From: Termitomyces sp. T153
Lineage: Eukaryota; Basidiomycota; Agaricomycetes; Agaricales; Lyophyllaceae
Assembly (NCBI GenBank): GCA_018296165.2
Contig: JACKQL020000035.1
Coordinates: 1 to 64,000, forward strand
Length of the DNA: 64,000 nt
Direction: 5' to 3'
Positions 35,602 through 47,682 of this stretch are shown here, piece after piece (positions within the stretch are counted from its first letter, which is position 1; every line of letters begins with the position of its first letter). Under the pieces are notes generated by a model. The model searched no databases, was not told where the DNA came from, and was given only the letters and a program-made list of their open reading frames with translations. Position numbers and translations under genes: made by a program.

Positions 35602-37165
35602 TTAGGAGTGTATACCCAGCGCTCGAATTTCCTTGCGGAAGGCAGTCATTCGACATACGGAGTAACCGATGTAATCGAACTCGGGCTCTGTGTTGTTGCT
35701 CTCTATATCTTCTCTCGCTTGAACGATTCCCCAGATAGCCCACATAGCGTGGGATGCAGGGCTCCAATAGTGAACCTGCTGATCTAACTGCTGTATCTGG
35801 AGCTCTCGTTCGTCATCATCCAATATGGGGACTTCGCCAGAGATAGCAGTATGGCCGATGTAAGCCGTGTAAAAGTTACGACGCTCGTCATATGTGGGAT
35901 AGCGAGAGGTATCAAGAAGGTGCGGATTTGGAGCATGGTAATTGGCAGTCCATTCGTGGAAGTGGTTAGCGATATCAAAAGAAGCCGGATTTGGAGCGGC
36001 ATATTCGAAGTCGACCACTATCAGCTGATGAAGAGAAGTTGTCAACATTTCATATCAGGAGGTGGGAATGACTTACCTGACGGTGTTCATCGATAATGTC
36101 CTTATTATATTGCAACCTCAATAAATTCCCATATTGTGTATCATTATGAGCAAAGACTCTCGCGCTGCCACTGTGAATGTCATCTACAGTCGATAACCAT
36201 CGCAAATAGTTAGTCCATTCCCGCTTGAACGCGATCAAATTAAGTTCCTCCCGGACTCGCTCATCAACAGAAGGTAGGGAAAGGACTTCCTGAGCTGGAG
36301 GTAGCCACTGTTTAACATTCCCTTTCACACCTATCTCCCATCCGTCGCTCTTGGGGCCGCGTGTCGAACCAGACTCAACTACCTCAATATCAACTGAGTG
36401 GAGTTCTGCCATACGCGCCCCAATCCAACGACTGATTGTAGGGTCGCGAATATCGGAACTCGTGAGTGTTGTCGACTCAAAAAATTCTTCTAATCGTCCA
36501 TTCTCGAATGTACCGTAGACACGAGGTCCGATGCGATACTGAGAAGAAAGTACATGAAGAATGTGAAGTTCCCTTGGGCGAGAGACAAGGCAACCTGAGG
36601 AAACACCGTACACTCTAAGTAAAACAGTGCAAGACTTGTGCGCAGAAGGGTAAGAGACAAAGAATACAGCGTTGGTCAACGCCCCTGAAACCTTCTGGAT
36701 CTTGATTTCAGCTGGTACGATACCAGGTGTAGACCAGAATGGCACAGCTAGTAACCGCAGGCATTCAAGTAGTCGCTGAGCGAAGACAGGCGTCTTGTAT
36801 TGCCTGTATTGAAGATAAAAATCAGCCAAAAGATGATAATAGATAGGAGCGACTTCAGACCATGTCTTCAGTTGTGTCGCCTGTGTCAATCCGCTCAACT
36901 TGCCAATGAAAGGCAGGAAGAACATCAAGACAGAGAAAAAGAGGGTTTCTTACCTCGCCTCTAAAATGATGTTTGCGTGGCGTAAGCCCTCCTCTCGGAT
37001 AGTTACTGTATTCTTGGGAAAATGACCTAATTGACGAGATACACCGGTCTGGGCATGTAGAGACATTGAGGACAGGGATCTTTGTCGTGAGGAAGAGCCA
37101 GTTGAGAAGGACGTCGTTGCATGGCTGGTAGGAATTTGAACGGGTACGAGTAAAGGAGAGGTCAT
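35602..37165 (-). CDS. CKI1: Choline/ethanolamine kinase
   Basis: This enzyme phosphorylates choline (and probably ethanolamine) with ATP, the first step of the CDP-choline (Kennedy) pathway. Exons on the minus strand are 36954-37165, 36077-36893 and 35602-36024; with these borders the total is 1452 nt, 483 residues. Motifs are KVSGALTNAVFFVS (nucleotide loop), LLRVYGVSSGCLVSRPRELH, RIGPRVYGTFENGRLEEFF, the catalytic FAHNDTQYGNLLRLQ, and VVDFEYAAPNPASFDIANHF with the metal-binding Asp. The first intron acceptor (GTTGAG) is chosen because it keeps frame; it is the weakest junction. The 5' end is unusual: the first codons and about 170 bp upstream are repeated 524 bp away, and a hairpin/minisatellite repeat starts 131 bp before the ATG. 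Confidence 0.92.
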
Positions 37166-37295
37166 GATGGTGAAACAGATAAATTTAGGAAGAACGTTAT
37201 TCCGACATCACGCCATTCCTAGTAGAATATGCTACACTGGTGTTACGTGCGCCTAATAGTAATAGCAAAACATCCATATCGAATATATCCTCTAC

Positions 37296-37346
37296 GAGCT
37301 ATGGTCCGTGCCTTCGGCACGTGCCTTCGGCACGGGCCTGTAGCTC
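37296..37346. repeat. Hairpin, intact copy
   Basis: GAGCTATGGTCCGTGCC is followed by TTC and GGCACG units and closes with GGGCCTGTAGCTC, so the arms GAGCTA/TAGCTC and CCGTGCC/GGCACGG pair. This copy has an internal duplication of GTGCCTTCGGCACG. The same hairpin, decayed to different degrees, heads the arrays at 37820, 42365, 49857 and 51728. Confidence 0.8.
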
Positions 37347-37666
37347 TTGCTTCATCCCAGACTCAACCTCACTTTGTTCAGTCAGGTCCTCGATATTCTA
37401 CTCAATGCTTCATCTCAGACCCAACCTCACTTTGTTTGGTTAGGTCCTTGTATTTCTAAGTCAATGCTTAATCCCAGACCCAACTTCACTTCATTTGGTT
37501 AGGTCCTTGTATTTCTAACTCAATGCTTCATCCCAGACCCAACCTCACTTTGTTTGGTTAGGTTCTTGTATTTCTAACTCAATGCTAAGTCTCAGACCCA
37601 ACCCCACTTTGTTCAGTTAGGTCCTTGTATTTCTAACTCAATGTTAAGTTCCAGACCCAACCTCAG
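37347..37666. repeat. Minisatellite, about 59-bp unit, array 1
   Basis: About 5.5 units of the form CATCCCAGACCCAACCTCAC...GGTTAGGTCCTTG...CTCAATG. Units differ by scattered substitutions. Confidence 0.9.
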
Positions 37667-37819
37667 GGTATGAGTAAAGGAGAGGTCATGATGGTGAACC
37701 AGATAAATTTAGGAAGAATGTTATTTCAACATTACACCATTCCCAGTAGAATATGCTACACTGGTGTTACATGTGCCTAATAGTAATAGCAAAACATCCA
37801 TATTGAATATATCCTCTAC

Positions 37820-38240
37820 AAGCTATGGTCCATGCCTTTGGCACAGGCCTGTAGCTCTTGCTTCATCCCAGACTCAACCTCACTTTGTTCAGTCAGGTCC
37901 TTGATATTCTACTCAATGCTTCATCTCAGACCCAACCTCACTTCATTTGGTTAGGTCCTTGTATTTCTAAGTCAATGCTTAATCCCAGACCCAACCTCAC
38001 TTCATTTGGTTAGGTCCTTGTATTTCTAACTCAATGCTTCATCCCAGACCCAACCTCACTTTGTTTGGTTAGGTCCTTGTATTTCTAACTTAATGCTAAA
38101 TCCCAAACCCAACCTCACTTTGTTTGGTTAGGTCTTTGTATTACTAACTCAATGCTGAGATCCAGACCTAACCTCACTATATTTGGTTAAGTCTTTGTAT
38201 TTTGTCAACTCAATGCTGAGATCTAAACTCAACCTCAGTT
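37820..38240. repeat. Decayed hairpin and minisatellite array 2
   Basis: The hairpin (37820-37857) reads AAGCTATGGTCCATGCC with TTTGGCACAGGCC, its CpGs lost. About 6.5 units of the 59-bp repeat follow, becoming more divergent toward 38240. Confidence 0.85.
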
Positions 38241-39237
38241 TGTCTTTCATGTTATTGATAAGTGTTCCTCAATAAAGTAATCAAGATTGTCATATTAATG
38301 GGCTTTCCCACTCATCTCTTTCACTATGTTGACTTTGGTCTTTCTTTTTTAAATCAATGTATTGATAGTACTGTAATTGTCAATGTCAGTAAACATAAGT
38401 CTTGACCATGATTTCAATTATATTTCACTCAGTCACATGAACTTTCCTTTATAAGTATTCCATTATTTTCAACATAATGCTGAAATCCAGACCAAACTTC
38501 ACTTTGCTTGGTTAGATTTTCAATATTCCAACTCTTGCAAGTGATTATCATTAATAGATCATTTATAATATACTTGAACATTTAGAATTATTGATCAATC
38601 AAAGTCTCCTTCACCATCTATCCCCTTATCACTTATGCACTTTGAAGAGCATGTTGGACAATTTTTGGACACCAAAATATACTAAAGGGAAACAAATTAG
38701 GGAAAGCAGTCTGAGTAATGAAATATCTACAATTTCATTTATGGTATCACTAAGTGTTACTAATACTTAGCAATCAGACCTTTGACATCACTCATCTGTT
38801 GTCTTCAACTCACTATACTAATACTTAGCAATCAGACCTTTGACATCACTCATCTGTTGTCTTCAACTTGATATATCTGACTATATATCATCTAATCACA
38901 AACCATACACCTTCAAATCAAAAACTCTGTGGATCCTCAGAAACAGAATGTAGCCTACAGCTAGTAGCAATCCAGTCTATTCAAACATAGATATATGTCA
39001 TCGTACTGAGCACAAAAACCTCCTATTCCAGTCCCTTAACAGAAGACTATCAACTTTACACATTCTATATTAATACTGCCTTCTGAAGCTTTTTCCATCT
39101 CAAAGCAATCTTCAATGCTCTCTTCACCAATAGTAGCATAATAAATTAAACCCACTATTCTTTTCTCAGAGGCTGTCATAATGTAGTCAAATATTTATTG
39201 AGAGCAGGAAAAGTTGGAGATGATCAGGAATAAGTTG
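38241..39237. repeat. AT-rich unclassified repeat DNA with a 58-bp tandem duplication
   Basis: No gene seen. The sequence is AT-rich and nearly free of CpG. A 58-bp unit beginning TACTAATACTTAGCAATC is present twice in tandem (38758-38815 and 38816-38873). Confidence 0.6.
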
Positions 39238-39242
39238 ACTCC

Positions 39243-40386
39243 TGTCACAACCTGTCCCCTGGACCCCCATACATTGCCCAACAAACCCCCATTCCCCCAG
39301 AACCTCCCCTAACACTCTGTCAAACTTCCCCAGCACTCCATGCCTACTCCGGATAACTCCAATGCATTCTTGGCTAACTCTGACAGCCCCCCTGGCCAAC
39401 TCCGATGTCTTTCCCACAGCCGCTGGCACTTCCTCTGGATCTCCTAAGCCCCTGGGACCACTCCCTGCCATGCCTGACCCTGTTGCACATCATTGACTCA
39501 ACACCCTGGCCCCTCCACTAACCCTGGAGCATCACGACAACTTTGGAATGGACCATGTCAACAATTGATCCCATCAACATATCAACGTGGCCCACCCTCT
39601 GGTCATAACCAACACCCATTGACTCTGTCAAGCTCTGCCAAGCCCCGCCACCACAGCCGACGTTCCTGGAGCCCTTCAGTAGTCAGTATATAAGGCGTGG
39701 AGTAGCTCTTCATACTCTAGTCTTGAGATTACCTACTTACCTACCTGCCTTACCTGATGTGTTTCTGATTGTTTCTTCTTATGTTTTGTGTTTCGTGTCT
39801 TGTTTCCTTATTCTCAGTCTCCCGGTCTTATCTCATCTCCATTCCGTTACCATTTCATTATTGTTCCATGTCTCCACCTAAATCTATTCTTGTTCTTGTC
39901 TTGTCTCTGTCTCCTTTCATTTGACTCCATCTCATCTTGTTTGATTCCACCTATCATGTTCAAATCCTCCTGACCATAATGCCCTCATGAATTCTGTGAT
40001 TACGATTATGAACCTTTGACACTCCTTCACCAACCCTGGACCTTGCTACACACTTGGCTCTGAACCCTATCAATCCCCATTGATCCTCCATCAGAACTCC
40101 GGCTCTGCTCCCATCATTTGCATAGCCTCCGCCTCCTCTGCATCCACAATACTCACATACAGACTTATGCCTGAACCCTGCCAAGCCTGCCCCCCACTCC
40201 CACAACTCATCCTCTACTCCTCCGGACCCCCCCAGACTTGCTCAGATCAATTCCCACTAACCTTCCTCACAAGTCCCCAATGTTTGGAACACCTCCAAGT
40301 GCTTGGTTGTCAGTGCAGGGAATCACGTCCACCTAGTAAGGACTCACCCAGTGTAGCTGAGCCTCCATGGTCAGTAGAACCTGACA
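39243..40386 (+). mobile_element. Solo LTR 1, chromovirus family
   Basis: Starts TGTCACAACC and ends CCTGACA. It is flanked by a perfect 5-bp target duplication ACTCC (39238-39242 and 40387-40391). A TATA box (TATATAAG, 39687-39694) is followed 25 bp later by the predicted transcript start AGTCTTGAGATTA (39719). It is the same family as the LTRs at 1-553 and 9225-10217 but nearly free of CpG. Confidence 0.92.
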
Positions 40387-40544
40387 ACTCCAAGGTACAG
40401 GAACTGATTAGTGTAAAACTATAAGAATTCATACTTTCAAGTCTGAACCATACACCTTGAAATTAGAAAGCCAACATACAGCTAGCAGCACTCCAGTCCA
40501 AGTATAGCCTCACTTTGTTTGATTTTACAATTCAATGTTGGTAC

Positions 40545-41739
40545 TGTCACAACCCACTCCCTAGACCCCTGCACATTGTTCTCAACCTGCCCACTCCACC
40601 AGAGCCTTTCCTGACACCCCATCAACCTCCCTAAATCATTGTCTACCCTCTGCACCTACTCAGCTAACTCTGATGCTTCTCTGGCTAACTCCAACAGCCT
40701 CCTGGCCAACTCCAACAACTTTTCTGCAGCTGCCAACACTCCCCCTAACTCTCCTGGAACCATCCTCTGCCATTCCTGACTCTGTCACATATCATCAACT
40801 TGTCACTCTGGTTTTCCTGACCTACTCTGGAGTACCACAATGACCTTGGAATAGCCTGCATTCTCAACTGATCCCATCAATATATCAACATGGCCTGTCC
40901 CTAATCACAACCAATACCCATCAACTCCACTGAACTCTGCCAAGCCCTGCTGCCACACCCGCTATCCCCCAGAGCACCCCAGTAGTCAGTATATAAGTTG
41001 TAGAGTAGCTCCTTGTACTCTAGTCTTGATATTGCCTTACCTGATGTGTTTCTAATTGTTTCTATCTCTTATTTTGTGTTCTGTGCTACATTTCCTCTTC
41101 TCTCAGTCTCCTGGTCTTGTCTTGTCTCTATCTCTGTTATCATTCTTGTTATCATCTCATATCTCCACCTGAATCTATTTTTGTTCTCATCTCAATCTCA
41201 TCTTAACTCAGCCTCATTCCGTTCAGTTCCATCTCATCTTGTTTGATCTGTTTCCTTTATTGTGCTCAAGTCCTTTCAACTCTAATGCCTTTACAAACTC
41301 TGCGCTTACAATTACAAACCTCAAACATTCTGTAAACCAACTCTGGACCTCGCTATTTGCTCAGCCCTAAAAGCTATCAACCTCTGTTGATCCCCCATTA
41401 AGCTCCAGCTCCACTCCCATCCCTTGCATAGCCTCCACTCCCATCACTCATGTAGCCTCCACTCTCATCACTTGCATAACCTCTGCTTACTCTGCACCTA
41501 CAATATTTGCTTCTGGACTTGTACCTGACACCCTGTCAAGTCCACCCCTTTCCCCACAACTCATTCTAGACTTCTCCAGACCACACTGGACTTATTTGAG
41601 TCACTCCCCATTGCTTATCCTCCCAAATCCCCCATATTTAAGACCTCTCTGAGTGCCCAGTTATCAGTGTGGGAATCATGTCTGCCTAGTAAGGATTTGC
41701 CCAGTACAGCTGAGCCCCCATGGTCAGCAGAACCTGACA
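40545..41739 (+). mobile_element. Solo LTR 2, chromovirus family
   Basis: Starts TGTCACAACCC and ends CCTGACA. It is flanked by a perfect 5-bp target duplication GGTAC (40540-40544 and 41740-41744). TATATAAG (40990) and AGTCTTGATATTG (41022) are in the family positions. A partial internal repeat of TTGCATAGCCTCC/CTCATGTAGCCTCC/CTTGCATAACCTC (41420-41485) makes it slightly longer than solo LTR 1. Confidence 0.92.
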
Positions 41740-41744
41740 GGTAC

Positions 41745-42364
41745 CACTTAACATCACAGAATACACTACCAAGTCAGAGGCTATCAGCAATCAGACTCAA
41801 GTCAGATTTATAGCCAAAACATAGTGTATGTCATAAACTTCTCAAAGTCCTTCAGAAACTATAGGTTGTCTAGGGATATATACAGGGCAATCATTCTCCT
41901 TTCAAAAAAAATAAGTAGAAGCTTTTAAGAGTCAAAGAAACATCTTATGCCACTTCTTTGGCCATTTTTGCTCATAAATTCATTGTTTTGAACTTTTTTT
42001 TGATAGGAAATACATGCATGGGACATGTTCCTTTCCCAAAGAACAGCCAAAAGTGTTCCTTGAGTAGTTGCATTAAAAGACAGTACAATTTCACATAAGT
42101 AAGGCTGAAAATAGTTAAATAGTGCCTGAAATATCAAGTCTAGCACCTTTCATACATAGTCAAAGGATGGTTCATATCTATCAAAGTAGTCTACTATAAT
42201 TTTTTTTGGAAAAATCCTGTTCCAAGTGCAAAACACAGCCAAGTTACCCAAAAAGGAAGGTTCTTTGTCAGCAGCTGACAAATTTTAGTCAGCACAATCC
42301 AAAAGTTGTTGCATATAATAGGTGCACAGCCACTTTCCCAGGAGTTGTCCCATATATTATAGAC
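41745..42364. repeat. Dispersed repeat, copy A
   Basis: No gene. The part from about 42140 to 42364 is similar to 51495-51727: both carry ACATAGTCAAA, TGACAAATTTTAGTCAGCAC, CATATAAT and GCACAGCCACTTTCCCAGG, and both run directly into the hairpin/minisatellite module. The last part recurs a third time at about 49797-49856. Confidence 0.7.
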
Positions 42365-42592
42365 AAGCTATGCCCCATGCCTTTGACATGGGCCTGTAGC
42401 TCTTGCTTCATCCCAGACCCAACCTCACTTCTTTCAGTTAGGTCCTTGATATTCTACTCAATGCTTCATCCCAGACCCAACCTCACTTTGTTTGGTTAGG
42501 TCCTTGATATTCTACTCAATGCTCCATCCCAGACCCAACCTCACTTTGTTCAGTTAGGTCTTTGTATTTCAAACTCAATGCTAAGTCCTAGA
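42365..42592. repeat. Decayed hairpin and minisatellite array 3
   Basis: Hairpin at 42365-42402 (AAGCTATGCCCCATGCC ... GGCCTGTAGCTC), followed by about three 59-bp repeat units. Confidence 0.85.
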
Positions 42593-43041
42593 ACTTTCAA
42601 GAATATCTATACCATACTGTCAACTCATATACATTAGGTGCTGAAATTCACAGAGGTTAGCAATTTGGTGTTTGAAAGAGATCTACCTTAAAAGCAGAAA
42701 GCCAATAACTGTTTAAAAAGGAAAATGGATAATACTTGAATTAGTTCTCAGACAAATATAGAAAAAGCATACCTGCAAAGCTACTGAACACTCAGAAAAG
42801 GAGCTTAATGAAGAATGTAGTGAAGTCTGATTTCAGCCATAATTAGTCCATAAAAGTTACATTCAGAAAAGGAGTATACCTAGCCCAATTCAGCTTCAAT
42901 ATAGAAACAACCACTAAAATCAGCCATTGGACAATTAAGCAAAGAAAAGAAAGCTCACCTGAGAGAAGAGAAAGCTACTCAATGCTCAGAAAAAGCCTGA
43001 AGAAGGATGCAATAGTGGAACTCTAGTTATCAGCTATATGA
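42593..43041. other. AT-rich, no gene seen
   Basis: CpG-poor AT-rich sequence between the minisatellite and the LINE target site. Some words near 42595-42690 (ATATCTATACCATACTGT, TAGGTGCTGAAATTCA) resemble the region downstream of the Helitron helicase at 50148-50210, suggesting a decayed Helitron 3' fragment. Confidence 0.45.
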
Positions 43042-43517
43042 TCAGTGATTGGAGATTTTTTTTTTCTTTTTTTTTTTTTGAATCCTTTTATAGACTTTGA
43101 GCTTCTGCCCCTGATGGTCTTTACCTAGTCTAAGTAGTAACTAGGACGTGTACTAGCTGGGATTTAGCAGATGATTGATCAATGAGCCAACTCGTCGCCC
43201 CCCGACCACCCGACGCCCTTGGCATTGTTTTAGGCACATCCTCCCTTATGGTACTGTGCTAAGTACCTTGTTTCTTCTTACTTCCACGTTTGTTTGTGTT
43301 TGGGTTCTCTGTGATTTGCTTTCGGTCACTCAGCCTCTGTGAGGTCTCGTGTGACTGGTCAGATCTGCTAGTGCGGGGGCGCAGTGGTAGGCTTGGGGTT
43401 TGAGTTCCCTCAGCTTTTGCTGAGTTCAGGCTTCCCTTCTCCTATATTCTCTGCAAACAAGTAATCAGTCAGGCTGGAGCATTTTTATAGTATTTTTGGT
43501 ATTGGTGGGTAGGACTT

Positions 43518-46500
43518 TCACTGAATGGTGTTGTCCTTGTCGTCAGAGCTCTGTTCATCTGGCCAGTTGTAATCATTCTGTATCGCTTCTGTAATTCCTA
43601 GCTTGTTATCCATTTCAATAAGATTAGTTGGTGATACCTCACCAAAGTTTGCCTTCAGTCTTCCCGCATTGCTCACAAATTGTAGGACCGCTATTATCCC
43701 TTCCCTTTCCCCAAATAGGGTTTGCAGACTTCTCTCGCTGTCGCCTGTCGTCCTCCACATTTTGTGTCGTTCATTCTCATGTGCCCAGCATTTGAGTAGG
43801 TAGTGCTGCACTGTTTCCATCCCTTCCTTGCATTTATTGCATCGTGCTGATTCCCGTTTCTGTATTCTGTGTAGATAGCTATTCAGTGGTACATGACCAG
43901 TGTGTAGTTGAATCAGTAGGCTGAGTTGATTCCTCGTTGCGCCCCTCATTGCTCCTTTGAATGCTGAAAACAAGTGACTGTCCTCATACAGTTCATTATA
44001 ATGCTCATACCTGGGCAATTCCATCCATCTCTTTCTCCATTGTTGTCTGAGCCTGGTGCCATGAGCCTGTTTGAGTGCCAACAGGCTAATTGGCAGCCCG
44101 TCTCGTCGCTTTGCAAGGTACGCCGGTAGTTGGTCTTGAGGATCAGAAAATCCTTCCACTGCCTCCTTTGCCGCCTTATCTACCATCTCGTTCCCTTTTG
44201 CTCCTGAGTGGGCCGCAATCCAGGCAATCTTCAGTCTGAATTCCTGCCTGCCTCCTTCCTTCCGTGCTATGGATCTCATCATTTTGTGGGCCGCATCAAA
44301 GTGATAATGGCTTTGTCTCTGTTTGAAGATTGCTAACAATTGTATCACCCCCTGGTTGTCAATCTGTAAGGTGGATCCCTTCAGTAGTACTGCCTTTTTT
44401 AATAAGTGTAGCCCCAGGTTTAGTGCTACTGCCTCCGCTTCAAAGGATGTGTTCCTTGTCAGCGGGCCTAAGTGGTAACGTAGGGTCTTAGGCATGTCGT
44501 TGTCTTTCAGAAGGACTGCCGCCACCCCTGCATTTCCCTTGTAGCCTGAACCGTCTGTGTAGATCCTAACCTGTGCAGTGTTAGCTTTGTCAAATATCAG
44601 TGACTCCTTTTTTGTTTCTGCTATTGTCGTTTTGAACAGCATCGTGTAGGTTGGAAGTTGTCGCACTGGTGTTATTGTCTCTGTGTCTTCTGGCTGGAGG
44701 TTGTAAAGCTGTGCTAGGTCATGTAGTGGTGATTGGTGTCATGAGACGTCGTGCCGGATGGCGTGCTTCAGCATTTTGTGCAAGGGGTGTGTCTTCAGTA
44801 ATGCTGCCAGCCATACTGCGTACCTGTGGCATATCTTGTTAAGCAACAGTCCTACTGGGAGTAAGCCAGCATGTATCTCAATCACGTCAGTTGGGCTTGT
44901 TCTGGTTGCCCCAGTAATCCTGAGAGCAGCAATTCTCTGAACCGACGCCATTCTTGTCATGAAGCCTGCTGAGCCTTGATCTTTCCTCACGTCTGGCTTC
45001 CTGTGCATGGGCATGTACCATACCTCCGCTGCATATGTCATTTTTGGCACCACTACCACTTCATACAGCCTTGCCATGAACTCCGGATTGAGGCCTGTGG
45101 AGAGTTTGGTTAGCCTACCGAACATCAAGACATATTTTGTAGCTTTCACAATTGCATATTTGGCATGTTCGTTCCATCGTAGTTCGTCATCAACTATTAC
45201 CCCCAGAAACTTGTGTGTTCTCGCTGGTTCAATGCGCTTCCCTCCGAGATTCATGGCTGGCCTCCGCAGTCTCTTTGTTTTGGCCTCTGAGGACGGATCG
45301 TCTTCCCTTTTCCCAGTCATGTGCATAAGTTCGAACTTGCTAGTTTCAAACCTTGAGTTATGTCTCTCTGACCACTCGAAAGCTCTGTGGCATCTTGTCA
45401 TCATTTTTCTGAGCTTTCTGCTAGTTTCCTCAAAGTTCTTGCCTGACACTATCAGCGCTGTGTCATCAACAAAGCCCAACGCTAGCTCTTGTCTGCCCCT
45501 TGCTATTTCTAACAGGTCAGCATTGTAAAAGAGGTAGAGGATCATTGATATAGGGTCCCCTTGTCCAATGCCATTCAGGACTTCGATCCACTGCGATGTG
45601 TAGTTGTCAAACCTCATCTTTGTTTGTCTGCCCATGAGGAGCCTCCCCACAAACCTGACATATTCCTCAGGGACCTTGCGTTTCCTCATGTTGTGCAGTA
45701 GTCTATCCTGTACTGCGTTCGGGAAGGCCCCCTTGATGTTGAGGAACATGACTGATACTACCCTCCCCTGTTGCCACTTGTGCTTCACCCAGTGAGTTAG
45801 CATTTGGAGCGAGTCGGAGGTGGTGCGTCCTGGGCATCCTCCGAACTGTGTTCCTGGCAGGAGACCATGCTTCTCCATTATATATGTTAGGTCCTCCACT
45901 ACAATTGCTGTCAGTACTTTTGCTATTGTGTTTAGCAGGGCGATTGGTTGGTATGCCTTTGGCATGTTGTAAGCTGGCTTTCCTGGTTTTCTTAGGATTA
46001 CCGTGATGCTGTCCCTCCAGAGTGGGTAGTAGGTTTCCAACAAAAATACTGCTTGAAAAAGATGAAGTAAGTGATCCTCAATAATATGGCAGGCCTTCTT
46101 GATGACAACGTTGGGTATTCCATCATCCCCGCACACTTTGTACAGGCTGAGCTTTGCGATGTTGTGCCGGATTTGTTCTTTTGTTATCAATCCGCTTGAG
46201 GGGAGTGGTTGTGGGTAGATGTTGTTCTCCAGGGGGGTTGCCTCCATTGGGGGAGAAGGAAAGAGGGTGCGCAAGAGCAGGTCACACTTTTTGCTGTTTG
46301 TAGTAGCCTCCCTTGCAGTGCCTTTGTCGTCCATGTACTTGAGCATAGGTATTCTGGTCTGGCCGCCATCTGGCATCAGTCAGGAAGCATACTTATTTGC
46401 TATCCACAATTCTTGTTCCAAGGCATTGCTTAAAAATTCCTCCCAGTGTTGTGTTTGCGCTTTCTGCATCTTGTTTGCATATCTTTGCTGTTCCGCTTTG

Positions 46501-47588
46501 AGTTCTTCCTCTATTGAAAAGTCATCCAGCACTCTATGTCTGCATGCTTTTTCACTTAGCTTGTTCATCTTTTTTCTTGAATCGTCTAGCTCATCTGACC
46601 ACCATCTCTTGGTGTGCTTTGAGGGCTTAGTAAGTGGGACCTTTGCCTCTATCATTTCTTGGAGAGCTTTAGTGAGTTTCTCCGCCAACTCTGTGAACTC
46701 CTCTTCTGTTCTTAGAGGTCAGGCCTTTGGGAAGGTGTCATCGGCCATCCTGATCTCGAAGTCCTCCACAAACTCATCCCAGTCCATAGCTCGGAAGTTT
46801 CTTGCCAGGGTGGGGGCTTTCTTCTGTGTTGGTAGCTCAATTATTGTGTATATCGGCACATGGTCCGTGCATGGGCCCTGGTTCCTGTGTGATGCCTCAC
46901 ATCTGACTACTAGGTCTTCCATAGTACCGCTGCTGAAGACGTTGTCTGGTCTTGTCCAATTGCCCGTCCTCTGGGCCCTTAGGGTGTCAATCTCCCTCGG
47001 AAGCAGCATGGTCATATCATAGTCTGCTGTCAGCACTATTATTACCTGTGCCGCTTTGTCCGCCACTGAGGTGAAGAGGTGCCCATTTCTTTCATGGTCC
47101 CAGAGTGGGGGGTGCCTGTTGAAGTCCCCAGCCCAGAGCATGTAGTTGTTGTCATTGTCAGCAAGGTCAGTCTAGTTGCACACAAGATATCCTTGCATTA
47201 CGTCCATACTGTTGTCGTTCTCACAATCGTTGTAGATGTTGAAAACCGACAATTTTCCAAAGTTGCCCTTGATCTGGATTGCTGTCATGTCTGCAGAGTC
47301 TGGAATTGTCAGTTGATGCCATCCATTTGTGTCCATCTGCCTGTTTACTAGTATTACTGATCTGGAGCATGTATTGTTAGTTAAATGAGAAGTAGGGTAT
47401 ATTACTCGCTAAGCTGAGCTTGCTCTTGTATTATTCAGCTTGTCAATGTAGGGTTCCTGTATAAGAATGAGATCCCATTCCTTATGCAGAGTATTCGAGC
47501 TCAGAAGGTTGAGCTGGGCCATCCTTGACTTTGCTAGATTCTGTTGCCAAATTCTTAGCCGTCTGTATGTTGGATCCGACGTTAACAT
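43518..47588 (-). pseudogene. LINE ORF2: endonuclease, reverse transcriptase, RNase H
   Basis: One frame of about 1,357 codons from ATG 47588 to 43518 is broken only by stops (near 47415, near 47173, and at 46719, 46377 and 44739). The endonuclease shows LIQEPY, LWAGDFNRHPPLWD and a TDHVPIY catalytic His region. RT shows QPIALLNTIAKVLT, TQFGGCPGRTT, motif A as FLNIKGAFPNA (Asp replaced by Asn), GIGQGDPIS and intact FVDD. RNase H shows IYTDGSGYKGNAG, SFEAEAVAL, QIDNQGV and AAHSGAKGNEMVDKAA. A C-terminal CNKCKEGMETVQHYLLKC zinc motif is typical of the family. Three stops fit loss of CGA or TGG codons by transition. Confidence 0.9.
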
Positions 47589-47682
47589 ATTAAATGGTGG
47601 GGAAGGGTCGTGGTGCCACTGGTGGAGTGAGGTATAGTGATGGTTCTTCCTTATTGCCCTTGGTCAGTCCCTGGGGTGAGAT

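Larger units (their letters stand above)
37142..38189. repeat. Tandem duplication of the choline-kinase 5' end plus minisatellite
   Basis: The stretch from 37142 (first codons of choline kinase, then its upstream DNA, a hairpin and a 59-bp repeat array) recurs from 37666 with an offset of 524 bp. Copy 2 lacks 14 bp in the hairpin loop. The copies differ mainly at CpG sites: TACGAG/TATGAG, AACGTT/AATGTT, CACGCC/TACACC, TACGTGCGCC/TACATGTGCC, TATCGAA/TATTGAA, TCCGTG/TCCATG, TTCGGC/TTTGGC. In every case the gene-proximal copy keeps CG. Confidence 0.9.

Noticed and set aside
37347..38240. Regularly spaced repeats suggesting a CRISPR array
   Set aside because: The 59-bp units are tandem with no unique spacers, the DNA is eukaryotic, and unit sequences drift as in a minisatellite.
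46219..47022. 267-codon + strand frame inside the LINE
   Set aside because: Hydrophobic, Ser/Leu-rich translation typical of the antisense of a coding LINE ORF; ORF2 on the minus strand accounts for it.
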